From the NCBI GenBank assembly GCA_039602395.1, contig JBCNJP010000026.1, positions 317,740 through 381,739 of the forward strand: a stretch of DNA of 64,000 nt. Direction: 5' to 3'. The position numbers and the translations under genes were made by a program. This DNA is from Deinandra increscens subsp. villosa (taxonomy: Eukaryota; Streptophyta; Magnoliopsida; Asterales; Asteraceae). Shown here piece by piece: positions 19,688 to 30,790 of the stretch (position 1 is the stretch's first letter; each line of letters starts with the position of its first letter). Below the pieces are notes generated by a model. The model ran no database searches. It was not told the origin of the DNA and saw nothing but the letters and a program-made list of their open reading frames with translations.

Positions 19688-20580
19688 ATGGAATTTCATT
19701 TTTTCGGCCCTAAGTGTGTGTTTTTGGAGGTGCGATTTTTGAGAGCTCCGATCTTGAGTTCTAGCGCCGATTTTCTTTGATTTTCTTCTTGTTTGCTTGA
19801 TCTCTCCTTCGTGTTTGGATTCCGATCAGCCCCGGGTTTACGATCTGGCCGAAAACTATGTTTTCGGTTGGGTTTTGGGTTGGGTTTCCGACTGGGCCTG
19901 ATTCACGTTGGGTTTCCGGTTTGGATGGTTTTGGTGATTGTTATGGGCCTAAGCCGGTTTGGGCTCATCTAGATGAAGATGGATTGGTTTTTTGGGCTAG
20001 TGTGGTGTGGTTGGGTCGGATGGAGTTGAGGGTTCGTGCGGGTTCGCCCCGGGTTCTCCATTTTGTTCTTCATGGCTACATCGTCTGGGTTCCTGTGCGG
20101 GTTCGCCCCGGGTCCCCATCACTTGCTCTTGGGACCGGTTTTATCTTCGGATTTGGGAGTGGGCAATCCCCGCTTCTTTGGGCTTTATTGTTCTAGTGAG
20201 CTGGAGTCCTATTTGGACGATCCCTGATCCAATTGATCATAGTTGGATTTGGGTTGCTCTTGCTTTTTGGACTTTTCCTGGGTTTGGAGTTCTTGGATTT
20301 TGGGCTCGGGTTGTTTAGAGTTGCTGGATCATGAAGACTATCTATTTGTGCAGCTCTTTGGATGGAAGACCTATTTAGATCTAGCTATTGTGCTAGGTTT
20401 AGATTTGTTTTCATGTTCGTTTCTGGCCTGCGTGCCATAGTTTGTTATTCTTTTAGTTTGTTTCGCGGCTTCCCCCCTCTATGCTAAAATGCGCTGGAGG
20501 GGGGGAGCTTGCTTGTTTGTAACACCGTTTTATTTTAATAAATGTTTACCAAGGGCACTGCCCTTTTCCAAAAAAAAAAA
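19688..20580 (+). mobile_element. Element D: non-autonomous, full-length short element
   Basis: About 0.88 kb plus an 11-base poly(A). Its first ~130 bp is nearly identical to the 5' leader of the two-ORF LINEs E and J (ATGGAATTTC, then a leader with GAGAGCTCC). The rest is the C/H/I-type body: doublet motif at 20036 and 20095, GTGGGCAATCCCCGC, C/G-tract hairpin near 20469-20507, then AATAAA and hairpin AAGGGC-ACT-GCCCTT (20551-20565). It is thus a mosaic of an autonomous 5' end and the non-autonomous 3' body. No credible protein. Confidence 0.82.
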
Positions 20581-20705
20581 CCCTAAACCCTAAACCCTAA
20601 ACCCTAAACCCTAAACCCTAAACCCTAAACCCTAAAACCCTAAACCCTAAAACCCTAAACCCTAAACCCTAAACCCTAAACCCTAAACCCTAAACCCTAA
20701 AACCC
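20581..20705 (+). repeat. Telomere-type array T4, ~125 bp with CCCTAAAA variants
   Basis: CCCTAAA units with CCCTAAAA variants at 20630, 20645 and 20695. The order of variants matches the end of T3: variant, one normal unit, variant, a run of normal units (6 here, 8 in T3), variant, then CCC|ATGG. Confidence 0.97.
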
Positions 20706-20877
20706 ATGGAATTTCATTTTTTCGGCCCTAAGTGTGTGTTTTTGGAGGTGCGATTTTTGAGAGCTCCGATCTTGAGTTCTAGCGCCGATTTTCTTCTTGT
20801 TTGCTTGATCTCTCCTTCGTGTTTGGATTCGCATCTGTTCCAAGCATTGTTCTAATCGTTTTTGGTGATTGAAAACG

Positions 20878-23800
20878 ATGGGGAGGGGTTCGAAAAAAGG
20901 TTACCAGACGGAAACCCTAATGGGTGATCCGCCGGATAGAGGAGGCAGAAGGAGGAGGAACGCTATGGAGGACTATGACTCGGTTTCATCTGAGTCGGAA
21001 TCTGAGAAAGGGAGTGTGTGAAGCATCAGAAAGAAGTGGGAGACGAAAACGGAAGAAGGTCGACACAAAAACCTTCATCCGGTGGAATACTACTTGAGTG
21101 ATAAATCCGATAAAGAGAACTCCCCAACAAAGATCGATGCTAATAGGAGGTCGAACAAGCAGCAATCAAAATACAAAACGAGAAGCAAAGCTCTGATCGG
21201 AAAACTGGCTGGAATATCACCGGAGCTGCAGGCGGCGATAACGCCGGCGGTGACGTCGGACCAGGAGAATGATTCTGGTACTAAGCAATCATCGGAGGAG
21301 GCAACTGAAGTCACTCTAATGAAGGATCAGGGTTCTCGGGGAGGTCTAGCTGGTAACGTAGAGGAATTCCCCATGCAAAACCCTAATCGGGGGTCGGTAA
21401 CAACCAAGGAGGTAAAAGCTGATTTGAATGCCCTTAATTCCAATGATAATACGATAGGGTTTCAGGATACTCTCTCTGAAGTTAATGGCATTAATGCTCT
21501 ACCGAAAGATCTAGGGGATAGCATTAATGGGAAAAACCCTAATATGCATGAAGAATGTAGTAAAAATGAAGTCACAGATCTGGGAGTGTTGCATGGGACT
21601 GTTAAGCTGAATGATGAAGTCCCAGGTTTCCAGGAACCACTTGTTTGTAGAATTAATCAAGATCCAAAAGAAAATCTCGAGTTACATAACTCTGTCTATT
21701 CATTGGGATCCTACGTCATGAATTTGAAGGATACATCACAACAAGGCATTGAAGTTGGCGGCAAGCATGATGATGATGAGGTTACATCTCCTGAGAAAAC
21801 TATAAAAGCAGAAGAGGTTAAACTCATCTTATGGGAAAGCTACAACAACTATCATGAAATCACAAGTTGGGACAGAATTGTTCTCCAAATGGGTGATGAA
21901 TTTACTATTGAGGAATTTGTTTATTCTAACCCCCTACTTTTGAATTCTTTTGGTAAACATATTGTGCAGGAAGGGGGTATTGTTGGCACGATGGTGGAGA
22001 GCAATAAGATGGACAGGATTAAACCTCCGAAGTTATGCCTAAATACGGTGGAAGGATCAGTTTTCGGGTACCAATGTTGCAGTTTGTTAACCTGCATGGC
22101 GAGATTTTTTCACATGAGGAACCATGAATGTGAGAAGGTCAGCAAAGAAGAACCCGGGATGGACAAAATAGGGGCTGAAACCACAGCGGAGGAGGTGTCG
22201 GTTATGGAACATGATGGTGTGTGTCAACAAATTCCCTTGAACATCAAATTGGGAGAGAAAAGATCTAAAAATTCTGATGATAACTACCCTCACCCAAACA
22301 AGACACTAAGTGTTGAAGAGGAGTCCCAACAGTTGGATGTTAAAAAACTGAAGCCAAGCAAATGGGTTGAGCATCAAAACTCCAAAAAGTTTCACAAGAT
22401 ATGGCAGTCAAAGAATAGAGGGATGGGTAAAAACATGCCTTTGCCTTCGTTTAGGGAAGGGTTTCGGCCTCTTATCAAAGCAGACAACTTTTATATCAAC
22501 TCCAGCTATAGGCCAGGGGATGCATCATTCCAAATAAACAGGAAAAAAGCGAACAAGGCTAAATCCACTAAAGAATTATTGAAGGAGTGGGAGGAAAAAG
22601 AGAAATACAATAACAAGGAGGCTACTAAAGTTCCTGGACTAGAAAAAGATTATTCTATTTGCAACCAAGTGGTGGATCTTAGTAGGTTGAAGCCGACAGA
22701 ATTCAAGACCAAAAGGGATGAGAAGGGGGAGGTTGTCACTGATGAAAACATGGAGGAAGGGAACAACCCCGCAAACGAAGATAAGGTGGCCCCAAAAACG
22801 TCCTATGCTCAGATGGTGGATGGGGTTGTGAGAAAACCTTTTGGAGACAAAATTCAGTATTACCCTCCGGCCACTCTCCCGGATGGATCCAAGGCAATTA
22901 TGGTGACTCCAAAAATTGTCCATAAAGCCAAAGAAATTTACAGAAACCTTCTATATGGTTACTTTGTTGGGGCTGAACCCACTCTTGGGTTTGTTAAATT
23001 CAATTTAAACAGAATGTGGAGATCATATGGCATTCAGGAAATTAACTATAATGGCTCCGGAATATTCCTGTTCAAGTTCAAAGAGTTGAAGCAAATGAAC
23101 ACAGTCTTTGATCTTGGCCCGTGGATAGTTGCAAACATTCCCTTATGTTTGAAGAAATGGGAAGCAGGAGTCAACATGTCTAGAGCAGCCCCCAAAACTG
23201 TACCTGTATGGATTGTGTTCAAAGATTTACCTCTGGAGCTTTGGGAAACTGAAAGCATATGTCGCCTTGCCAGCTGCATAGGTACTCCCCTAACCTTTGA
23301 TAAAATTACTAAAACTAAGTGTGCTAACTTGCAGGAAGCTGGAGGTTTTGCCCGTGTGTTAGTTGAAGTGGGGGTTGAATGTGACTTTCAAGATCATGTT
23401 CAAGCATGCTATCCATCTAATGAGGCATCCCAACCTAAGGTGGTCGATATCGCTGTGGAATATCAGAACAGGCCACAAATGTGTTCTTATTGCCAAGTTT
23501 TTGGTCACTCATGCCACAAGTGCAAACTCAGACCACGTACATTGGAAGAGTTAGAGGCTGAGAAAAAAGAGACTGAGAATCCTCAGACTAACAAAACTGA
23601 AGAGGTCAAGAAAGCCACTCCCCAGACAGATGATGAAGGGTTTACTGAAGTTACCTATCGAAAGCAGAAGAGTTCAAAAAATGCCAATGCCAACCAGAAT
23701 GCTAACAGGGAGAAGTCTTTTTATGTTGCAAGAAGGCATCAAAATAACTCAAATCCTAAGCCCAATTCGGGCCCAGATCAAGGCCATGAACCGATGATCC

Positions 23801-24798
23801 AACAGAATACTAAACCCATGCAAGCTGTTGGTGCTAGTCATGATATTTTGACATCGAAATCAGCCTCAAAAGATACTGCACAAATTCAACAAGAGCCCAA
23901 TCTTACGAATTTGAGAGGTGTTACCCAGCCTAGCCCAAAACCTATGGATATTGATCCGGGCCAGGCCCTACATAAACCCCCTAATTCTGCTGAGACCAAC
24001 TTTAACTCCCCAAAACATACTCAACCCATTCACCAGAATGCTATGGATCAGGGGACATCGAGTTCAAAGGGAAAAGCCACATCAACCATGCAAGCAAATA
24101 AACCTCCAAGGAATGTTAACCCCAAAGTGAATTTGAAAGAAATGGCAAACAGGTTTATTCTTCTAGATGAAGACAACAATGTGCTACCTGAAGAAGTGAC
24201 ACCTTGTGACCCAAAGGACAACCACCCTTCCTCTTCTACCACCCACACTTCTGCTTCTCGCCCCAAACCTACTACCACCCCCTCCAATACCCATTGCCTT
24301 CCTGTCAACACCGATATCCCCCACCCTCAAGCCTGCCCACAACCTCACCCATCAACCACCACCAACCCTAAAAGTTATGCTGAAATTGACAAGGAGGTTA
24401 ATCGGGAATGGATAGCTAAGCAACAATCCACACTTGAAAATGGTGTTTTTGACCACCTATCCAATAACCAAAAGGGGGATATTTTAAACTATGTTCATAA
24501 TAGAATTATTCCCCCTAAAGATGTGATTGATGGGTGGATTCCAACGGAAAGATGCTATTATAAGAACATGTGTAGTTTAAATAACTTCATTGTTGGTTAC
24601 CAAGCAGTTGAGGATATAGAGGAAATAAATGGAGATGGACATGAGGGGGAGCTCATGGAGGAAGATGGTAACGCTGTAAATGAGGTGGCACAAGAGCAGA
24701 ATGGAATGGCCAAGTTCATGGTTGAAGATACTGTGTCCACTGACTCGGCTGAGATAAAAGGTGATGGGACATGTGGAGCACAAGTCCGATTGGCTTAG
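20878..24798 (+). pseudogene. LINE E ORF1 with one premature stop
   Basis: 1,306 codons from ATG 20878. Codon 48 is TGA (21019-21021); LINE J has CGA at the same place, so this is a C-to-T change at a CpG site. A shorter product could start at ATG 21082. Visible parts: basic N-terminus (GRGSKKGY, DRGGRRRRN), the motif YYLSDKSDKENSPTK, a long acidic region, a DUF4283-type domain at about residues 680-845, and a CX2CX4HX4C knuckle starting at Cys869 (CSYCQVFGHSCHKC). These are followed by a Pro/Gln/Asn-rich linker, KEMANRF, the conserved C-terminal module (24463-24590) and AKFMVED. Expected role: RNA binding in the retrotransposition particle. Confidence 0.88.
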
Positions 24799-24839
24799 AT
24801 TGGGTATTCTCCTTCTACAACCTTTGTTTTATATTCCTA

Positions 24840-27800
24840 ATGGAGCTACAAATTCTTTCTTGGAACATAAGGGGCTTAATTGATAAAGATCACCAACAAC
24901 AATTATTTGATATTATGAATGCTAGGCGAATCAGTGTTTGTAGCATATTGGAATCCCACGTCACGTCTCAAAAGCTTTCTCGTGTCTGCATGCGAGTTTT
25001 TCGGGGATGGGAATGGGTTTCTAATAACTCTTGCTGCACGAATTGGACCCGTATAATCCTGGGATGGGATCCGCTTATGATTGACATCATGGTCTTGGAC
25101 CAATCTGAACAGGCCCTCCACTGCTTTCTCAAGCCTAAAAATGGACAACAATCCTTCTTCTGTTCGTTTATATACGGGCAGGTTCGTGCCTATAAAAGGC
25201 GGCCTCTTTGGATGGAGCTTGAAAGATTCAATGACATTAATGGTGATCGACCTTGGGCCATCATGGGTGATTTCAACACTATTCTTGATCTGAATGAAAC
25301 TACTAGTGGGTCTTCTACTGTTTCGGTTGGTATGAATGACTTCAAGGAGATGATTACCAAATGTGGGTTTGTTGATGTCCCTTACGAGGGTCTCTTATTT
25401 ACGTGGAACAAATCTCCCGGCAAAACGGATGGGTTGCTCAAAAAACTGGATCGGGTCATGTCGAACAATCAGTTTGCTATCACCTTTGAAAACTCTCATG
25501 CTGAGTTTTTACCATATTTTACGTCGGATCACTCGCCATGCATCCTTACAATTCCTGAAATCAGAAAAGAATGGAAGCCGAAACCTTTCAAATTTATGAA
25601 TTATTTGTGCAGAAGGCCCAACTTTCTTTCTACAGTTCATGAGGAATGGAACATCACTATCAATGGCTGCTATATGTACAAGGTGACCCAAAAGCTGGCT
25701 AATCTAAAAAAACAGTTCAGAAGAATGGTGAGAGATAAAGGTAGCCTATCTAACAAAATCCAGTTTCTCAAGGTGGAGTTAGGGCGAATCCAAGTGGCTA
25801 TGGCTCAAGACTCCCATAATCTTGCTTTGAGAGAAGAAGAGGAGGTGTATACCAAGAGTTTAAATCAGTTGTTACTCGAGGAAGAACTGCTTATGAAACA
25901 ACGAGCCAAAGTAAAGTGGCTTCGGGAAGGTGACCAGAACACGAAATATTTTCACAATGTCGTCAAATCTAGACATGCAAGAAATAAAATTAGCTCTATA
26001 CAAGATGATCAGGGTTTGTTGTATGAAGGCAGGGAGGTGGGAGCAAAATTTGTTGAGTTCTATACTGGGCTATTGGGTACAAGGGCCCAAACTGAAGACA
26101 TCCTGGACCCGGGTTCTTTATTCTTTAGAACACTCCCTAGTGAGGTGGCCGAGAACATGGTTCGGCCCATTTGTGACACTGAGATCAAATCGGCTATGTT
26201 TGATATTGATTCAGACAAAGCCCCTGGCCCAGACGGGTATTCATCGAAATTCTTTAAAGCAGCTTGGGAGATTGTGGGACCGGAGGTTTGCATGGCGATC
26301 AAAGAGTTTTTTCACAATGGCAAGCTATTGAAGCAGGTTAATACTGCGCTTATCTCTTTGATCCCCAAAGTTAAGAGGCCTAAATCGGTCAATGAGTACA
26401 GGCCTATTGCATGTTGTAATGTGATCTACAAATGCATTACAAAAATTATGTGCGAAAGAATCAAAGAAGGTTTGAACTTTATTGTTGAAGAATGCCAGAG
26501 CGCTTTTATCCCGGGTCGTATGATCTGTGACAACATCCTTCTGACACAGGAACTTGTCAGGAACTATCACAGGAATAGAGGAGACTCCAAAGTGGCCTTA
26601 AAAATTGACCTTCAAAAGGCCTATGACACTGTTTCACACGATTTTCTGAGGGCTTGTTTAGCTCACTTTGGTTTCCACCCCGCCATGCAGCACTGGATCA
26701 TGACATGCATATCCACAGCCTCTTATTCTATAAATGTCAATGGTGAGATGCATGGTTTTTTCAAAGGTTTGCGTGGTTTAAAACAAGGTGATCCCATGTC
26801 ACCCTATCTCTTCACCCTTGTGATGGAGGTGCTAAACCTCATTTTAAAAAGGAGAATTGCTCAAATGGATAACTTTAGATATCACTGGAGATGCTCGGAG
26901 CTGCAACTAACCCATCTTTGTTTTGCAGATGATTTGCTTATGTTTGTAGGTGCCGACTGTAACTCTGTTCGACTTGTTAAAGATGCTTTGAAGGAGTTTA
27001 GTGGTATTTCAGGCCTCCTACCCAACATGATGAAGAGTACTATGTACTTCGGAAATGTGAAGGAGTGTGTCCAGGAACAGATAAAAGCCATAATGCCCTT
27101 CAGGGTTGGAAAGCTTCCCGTCAAGTACCTTGGGGTACCACTCCTCTCAAAAAGGCTGTACTCCAAAGACTGCAAATGTTTGATCGACAAAGTCAAAGGC
27201 AGGATTGACGATTGGAAGAATCGGTTTCTTTCGTTTGCTGGCCGTTTGCAACTTATAAACTCTGTGCTCTCGTCCCTGCATGTGTATTGGGCGTCGGTAT
27301 TCACGTTACCGGGCAATATAATTGATGAAATAGAAAGGTTGATGAGGAGATTTTTGTGGAGCCAAGGTGATAGAGTGAAAGGCAAGGCTAGGGTGAGCTG
27401 GGAGGAAGTATGCAAACCAAAATGTCAAGGGGGACTCGGGGTAAAATCACTTAAAGCTCACAACACTGCCTTGATGGCTAAACATATATGGAACATCATC
27501 ACGAATAAACAAACCATCTGGGTTAGGTGGATTAAATTCTACAAACTAAACAATGATAATTTCTGGCGGATTAAACCAGAGGATGGTGCCTGTTGGAGTT
27601 GGAGAAATATACTCAAGCATCGGGATGTTATCTGGCAAAGATGTGTTTCTGAAATTGGTGACGGGAGAACTACAAATGTTTGGTTTGATATATGGCATCC
27701 TTTCAGCCCACTTGCTCAATTTGTTACGTACCGGGAAATTATCCATGCAGGACTCAACATAAATACTAAGGTGGCGGATATTATCCTGCATGGGCGGTGG

Positions 27801-29105
27801 AATTGGCCGGCTACATGGGCCCACAAGTTCCCTTTCCTTTGGGAATTTCGACCACCCATCCTAAAGCTGGGGTTTGCTGACAGTATAAAATGGAAGACCA
27901 ATAAGGGCACCCTAGAGAGTTTCAGTACCAAGCAAGTGTTTGAGGATCTTTTCTGCATGAACCCTATTGTCCCTTGGCATAAAATAATTTGGTTTACCCA
28001 ATGCATCCCCAGACATGCTTTTATACTCTGGTTGGCCTTGAAGCATCGTCTTTTGACTCAAGACAGGTTGAGAAATTGGGATTCGGGCGGGGGAGCTCTG
28101 TGCCCGTTCTGCAAAAGAGTTTCTGATAGCCATCCCCATCTCTTTTTTGAATGCTCTATACCAAACCAAATCTGGAAGGAAGTGATAGGCATGGCCAAGT
28201 TTGAGAATCCTCCTGACACATGGAATGCATGTGTTTTGTTCTTTAATGGGCTCCCCCAAAACTCGTCAATAAGGAGCATTATTTGGAGACTAGTTGTGGC
28301 TGCGGGTGTCTATTACATATGGCAGGAACGGAATCTTAGGTTATTTCAGAAAAAGGAGCGAGGGGTGCATGAGGTGGTGGAGATTATTCGATCTACTGTC
28401 AGAAGCCGTTTGGTGGGGCTAAAAATTAAACCCACAAAAACTTCAGTTGCAGTTAGTCAGGAGTGGGGCTTTCATGTGAAGGCTACAGCTTCAGCACAAC
28501 AAGCACACTCGGTCACTGCGACAAAGATATTTAAGGTAATCCCTCACATGTACTCTTCTAATTTGCCGGGGGAATGGGATAGGCTTGGGTTGGGCTACCC
28601 AAAATGTCATAAATTTGTTTTCGGGTTACCTTTTGGGAAATGGCTAAGTGGGAGGGTGAATAACAGTGGGAGGGGGTGTGGGTACTACTTGGACCAGGAT
28701 TTGGGCTCTGGGAGGTGGTGGTGTTGGGTGGCTATGGGTTGGTTTAAAGTACGGGACATTAACTTCGGGTGGGTCCTCATTGGGATGGGAATGAGGGGTA
28801 AACATGTGGGCGGTAGTAGTTCGGGGCTGCTAACCATTTTCGAACCCCCTTTTAACGAATTTTGGCTGTGGGGCTGGGTATGGAAGGACAAAGGGTTGGT
28901 AAATAACCAACCCAAACATTTGGGCATCCACATCCGAACATGGGTCATCGGGTCTAGTAACTTATTTATAAATCCTTTGAAGGGAACCACATACTTTAAT
29001 AAGGCTGAGTGGATGGGTATAGTTCATTCTATCACCCTAAACTCACAGAAGCCTAGCTCTTTCACTGGAATTGACGATGTTAGCTGGCAACACTTGTGGT
29101 GCCAA
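24840..29105 (+). CDS. LINE E ORF2: endonuclease, reverse transcriptase and start of a Trp-rich extension
   Basis: Open from ATG 24840 to the gap (1,422 codons). APE endonuclease: WNIRG (Asn9), Glu38, GDFN (Asp144), SDH (Asp230, His231). Reverse transcriptase: YRPIACCNV, QSAFIPGRMICDN, KIDLQKAYD, GLKQGDPMSPYLF, FADD (Asp697, Asp698). Zinc finger: Cys1088, Cys1091, His1100, Cys1105. After about residue 1,230 comes an unusual extension rich in Trp and Gly (GRWWCWVAMGWF, FWLWGWVWKDK) that aligns with the extension of LINE F and stops at the gap just inside the first 34-residue repeat (GIDDVSWQHLWCQ). The ATG lies 41 bp after the ORF1 stop; frame open upstream of it is overlap with ORF1. Confidence 0.92.
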
Positions 29106-29605
29106 NNNNNNNNNNNNNNNNNNNNNNNNNNNNNNNNNNNNNNNNNNNNNNNNNNNNNNNNNNNNNNNNNNNNNNNNNNNNNNNNNNNNNNNNNNNNNNN
29201 NNNNNNNNNNNNNNNNNNNNNNNNNNNNNNNNNNNNNNNNNNNNNNNNNNNNNNNNNNNNNNNNNNNNNNNNNNNNNNNNNNNNNNNNNNNNNNNNNNNN
29301 NNNNNNNNNNNNNNNNNNNNNNNNNNNNNNNNNNNNNNNNNNNNNNNNNNNNNNNNNNNNNNNNNNNNNNNNNNNNNNNNNNNNNNNNNNNNNNNNNNNN
29401 NNNNNNNNNNNNNNNNNNNNNNNNNNNNNNNNNNNNNNNNNNNNNNNNNNNNNNNNNNNNNNNNNNNNNNNNNNNNNNNNNNNNNNNNNNNNNNNNNNNN
29501 NNNNNNNNNNNNNNNNNNNNNNNNNNNNNNNNNNNNNNNNNNNNNNNNNNNNNNNNNNNNNNNNNNNNNNNNNNNNNNNNNNNNNNNNNNNNNNNNNNNN
29601 NNNNN
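29106..29605. other. Assembly gap, 500 N
   Basis: Exactly 500 N. By comparison with F and G it should hide ~1.5 kb of LINE E, its tail and a telomere array, ~2.5 kb of LINE F 5' sequence, and the 5' LTR (about 3 kb) plus part of the internal region of the LTR element. The true size would then exceed about 7 kb. The size is inference. Confidence 0.97.
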
Positions 29606-30345
29606 GTTCAAGCTTGATCGGGAATCCAGGTGAGTAAAAGTTTGCATATTGTGGCATAGTTGTGAGTAGCTAGTGTATGAACAAATGGTTAAACATATGT
29701 AATTATCAAATGGTAAAATGTTTGATATAATGCTTAAAAATGTGAATAGCACGGAAGATTGTAAGCGCTAGAACCGTGAATTTTGTAAATGTTAGGGACA
29801 GATAGAAATGGGTTAATGCTAAGGCAAAAAGACCTCGTATAAATCCGTGAGATTATTTGATAATAAGATGACATTGTAACGAGTTAAAGTGCAATGTTGC
29901 ATCTTGAATAAAAATTAAAGTGTAACGAGGTAACATTGTGACAAGTAACTGTGCAATGTTGTATCTCGAATAGTATATGTAAAGGTAACAAGATAGCATT
30001 GTAATATTTAATTTGGCAATGTTGTATCTTGAAACGTGCAAATAATGATGATAATGAGGAGTAACCTTGATTGAGGTAAGGAAAGCTATAAATATGGTCT
30101 ATTTTGACACCTTGATTTTGTAGGAGAATTGCCTCCGAGCAAGTGGAAGGATAGTGAATGGTCCGTATGCCTTCAAAAGCATAAATGGGCAAGCTCCAAG
30201 GTACAACCAGGCGGGACTACCCAACCTGGATTACATTTTGATAAATAGTATTGCATATACATGTGTCTAAATCGGGTCGAAATAAGAGTATGGACCCATG
30301 AGGTCATAATTTGAAATTGAAAATTAAATATAAATGAAATTTAAA

Positions 30346-30790
30346 TTGGTGAAGAACGACTCTGTAGGAGCCGTGAAACCAATGTAATGAATGTGGTAAA
30401 TTGGTGAAGAACGACTCTGTAGGAGTCGTGAAGCCAATAAAATGAATGGGTAATTGGTGAAGAACGACTCTGTAGGAGCCGTGAAACCAATGTAATGAAT
30501 GTGGTAAATTGGTGAAGAACGACTCTGTAGGAGTCGTGAAGCCAATAAAATGAATGGGAAATTGGTGAAGAACGACTCTGTAGGAGCCGTGAAACCAATG
30601 TAACGAATGTGGTAATTTGGTGAAGAACGACTCTGTAGGAGTCGTGAAGCCAATAAAATAAATGGGGAATTGGTGAAGAACGACTCTGTAGGAGCCGTGA
30701 AACCAATGTAACGAATGCGGTAATTGGTGCGAAACGACTCTATAGGAGCCGTGAAGCCAACATAATGAATGTGGTAAATGGTGAAGAACA
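30346..30790 (+). repeat. Tandem repeat with alternating 55- and 53-bp units
   Basis: Units beginning TTGGTG start at 30346, 30401, 30454, 30509, 30562, 30617, 30670 and 30724, giving spacings 55, 53, 55, 53, 55, 53, 54. The two unit types differ (GAGCCGTGAAACCAATG versus GAGTCGTGAAGCCAATA), so the real period is a 108-bp dimer repeated about 3.5 times. Each unit contains ACGACTC-TGTAG-GAGTCGT or a one-mismatch form, able to form a hairpin. Confidence 0.92.

Larger units (their letters stand above)
20706..29105 (+). mobile_element. LINE E: two-ORF L1-clade element, 3' end in gap
   Basis: The 5' end is intact (ATGGAATTTC at the telomere junction), followed by a 172-bp leader, ORF1 (20878-24798, one nonsense codon), a 41-bp spacer and ORF2 (24840 onwards), which is open all the way to the gap. 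Same family as LINE J and very similar to it, especially over the reverse transcriptase. The remaining ~1.5 kb of its 3' region, judged from LINE F, should lie in the gap. Confidence 0.92.
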
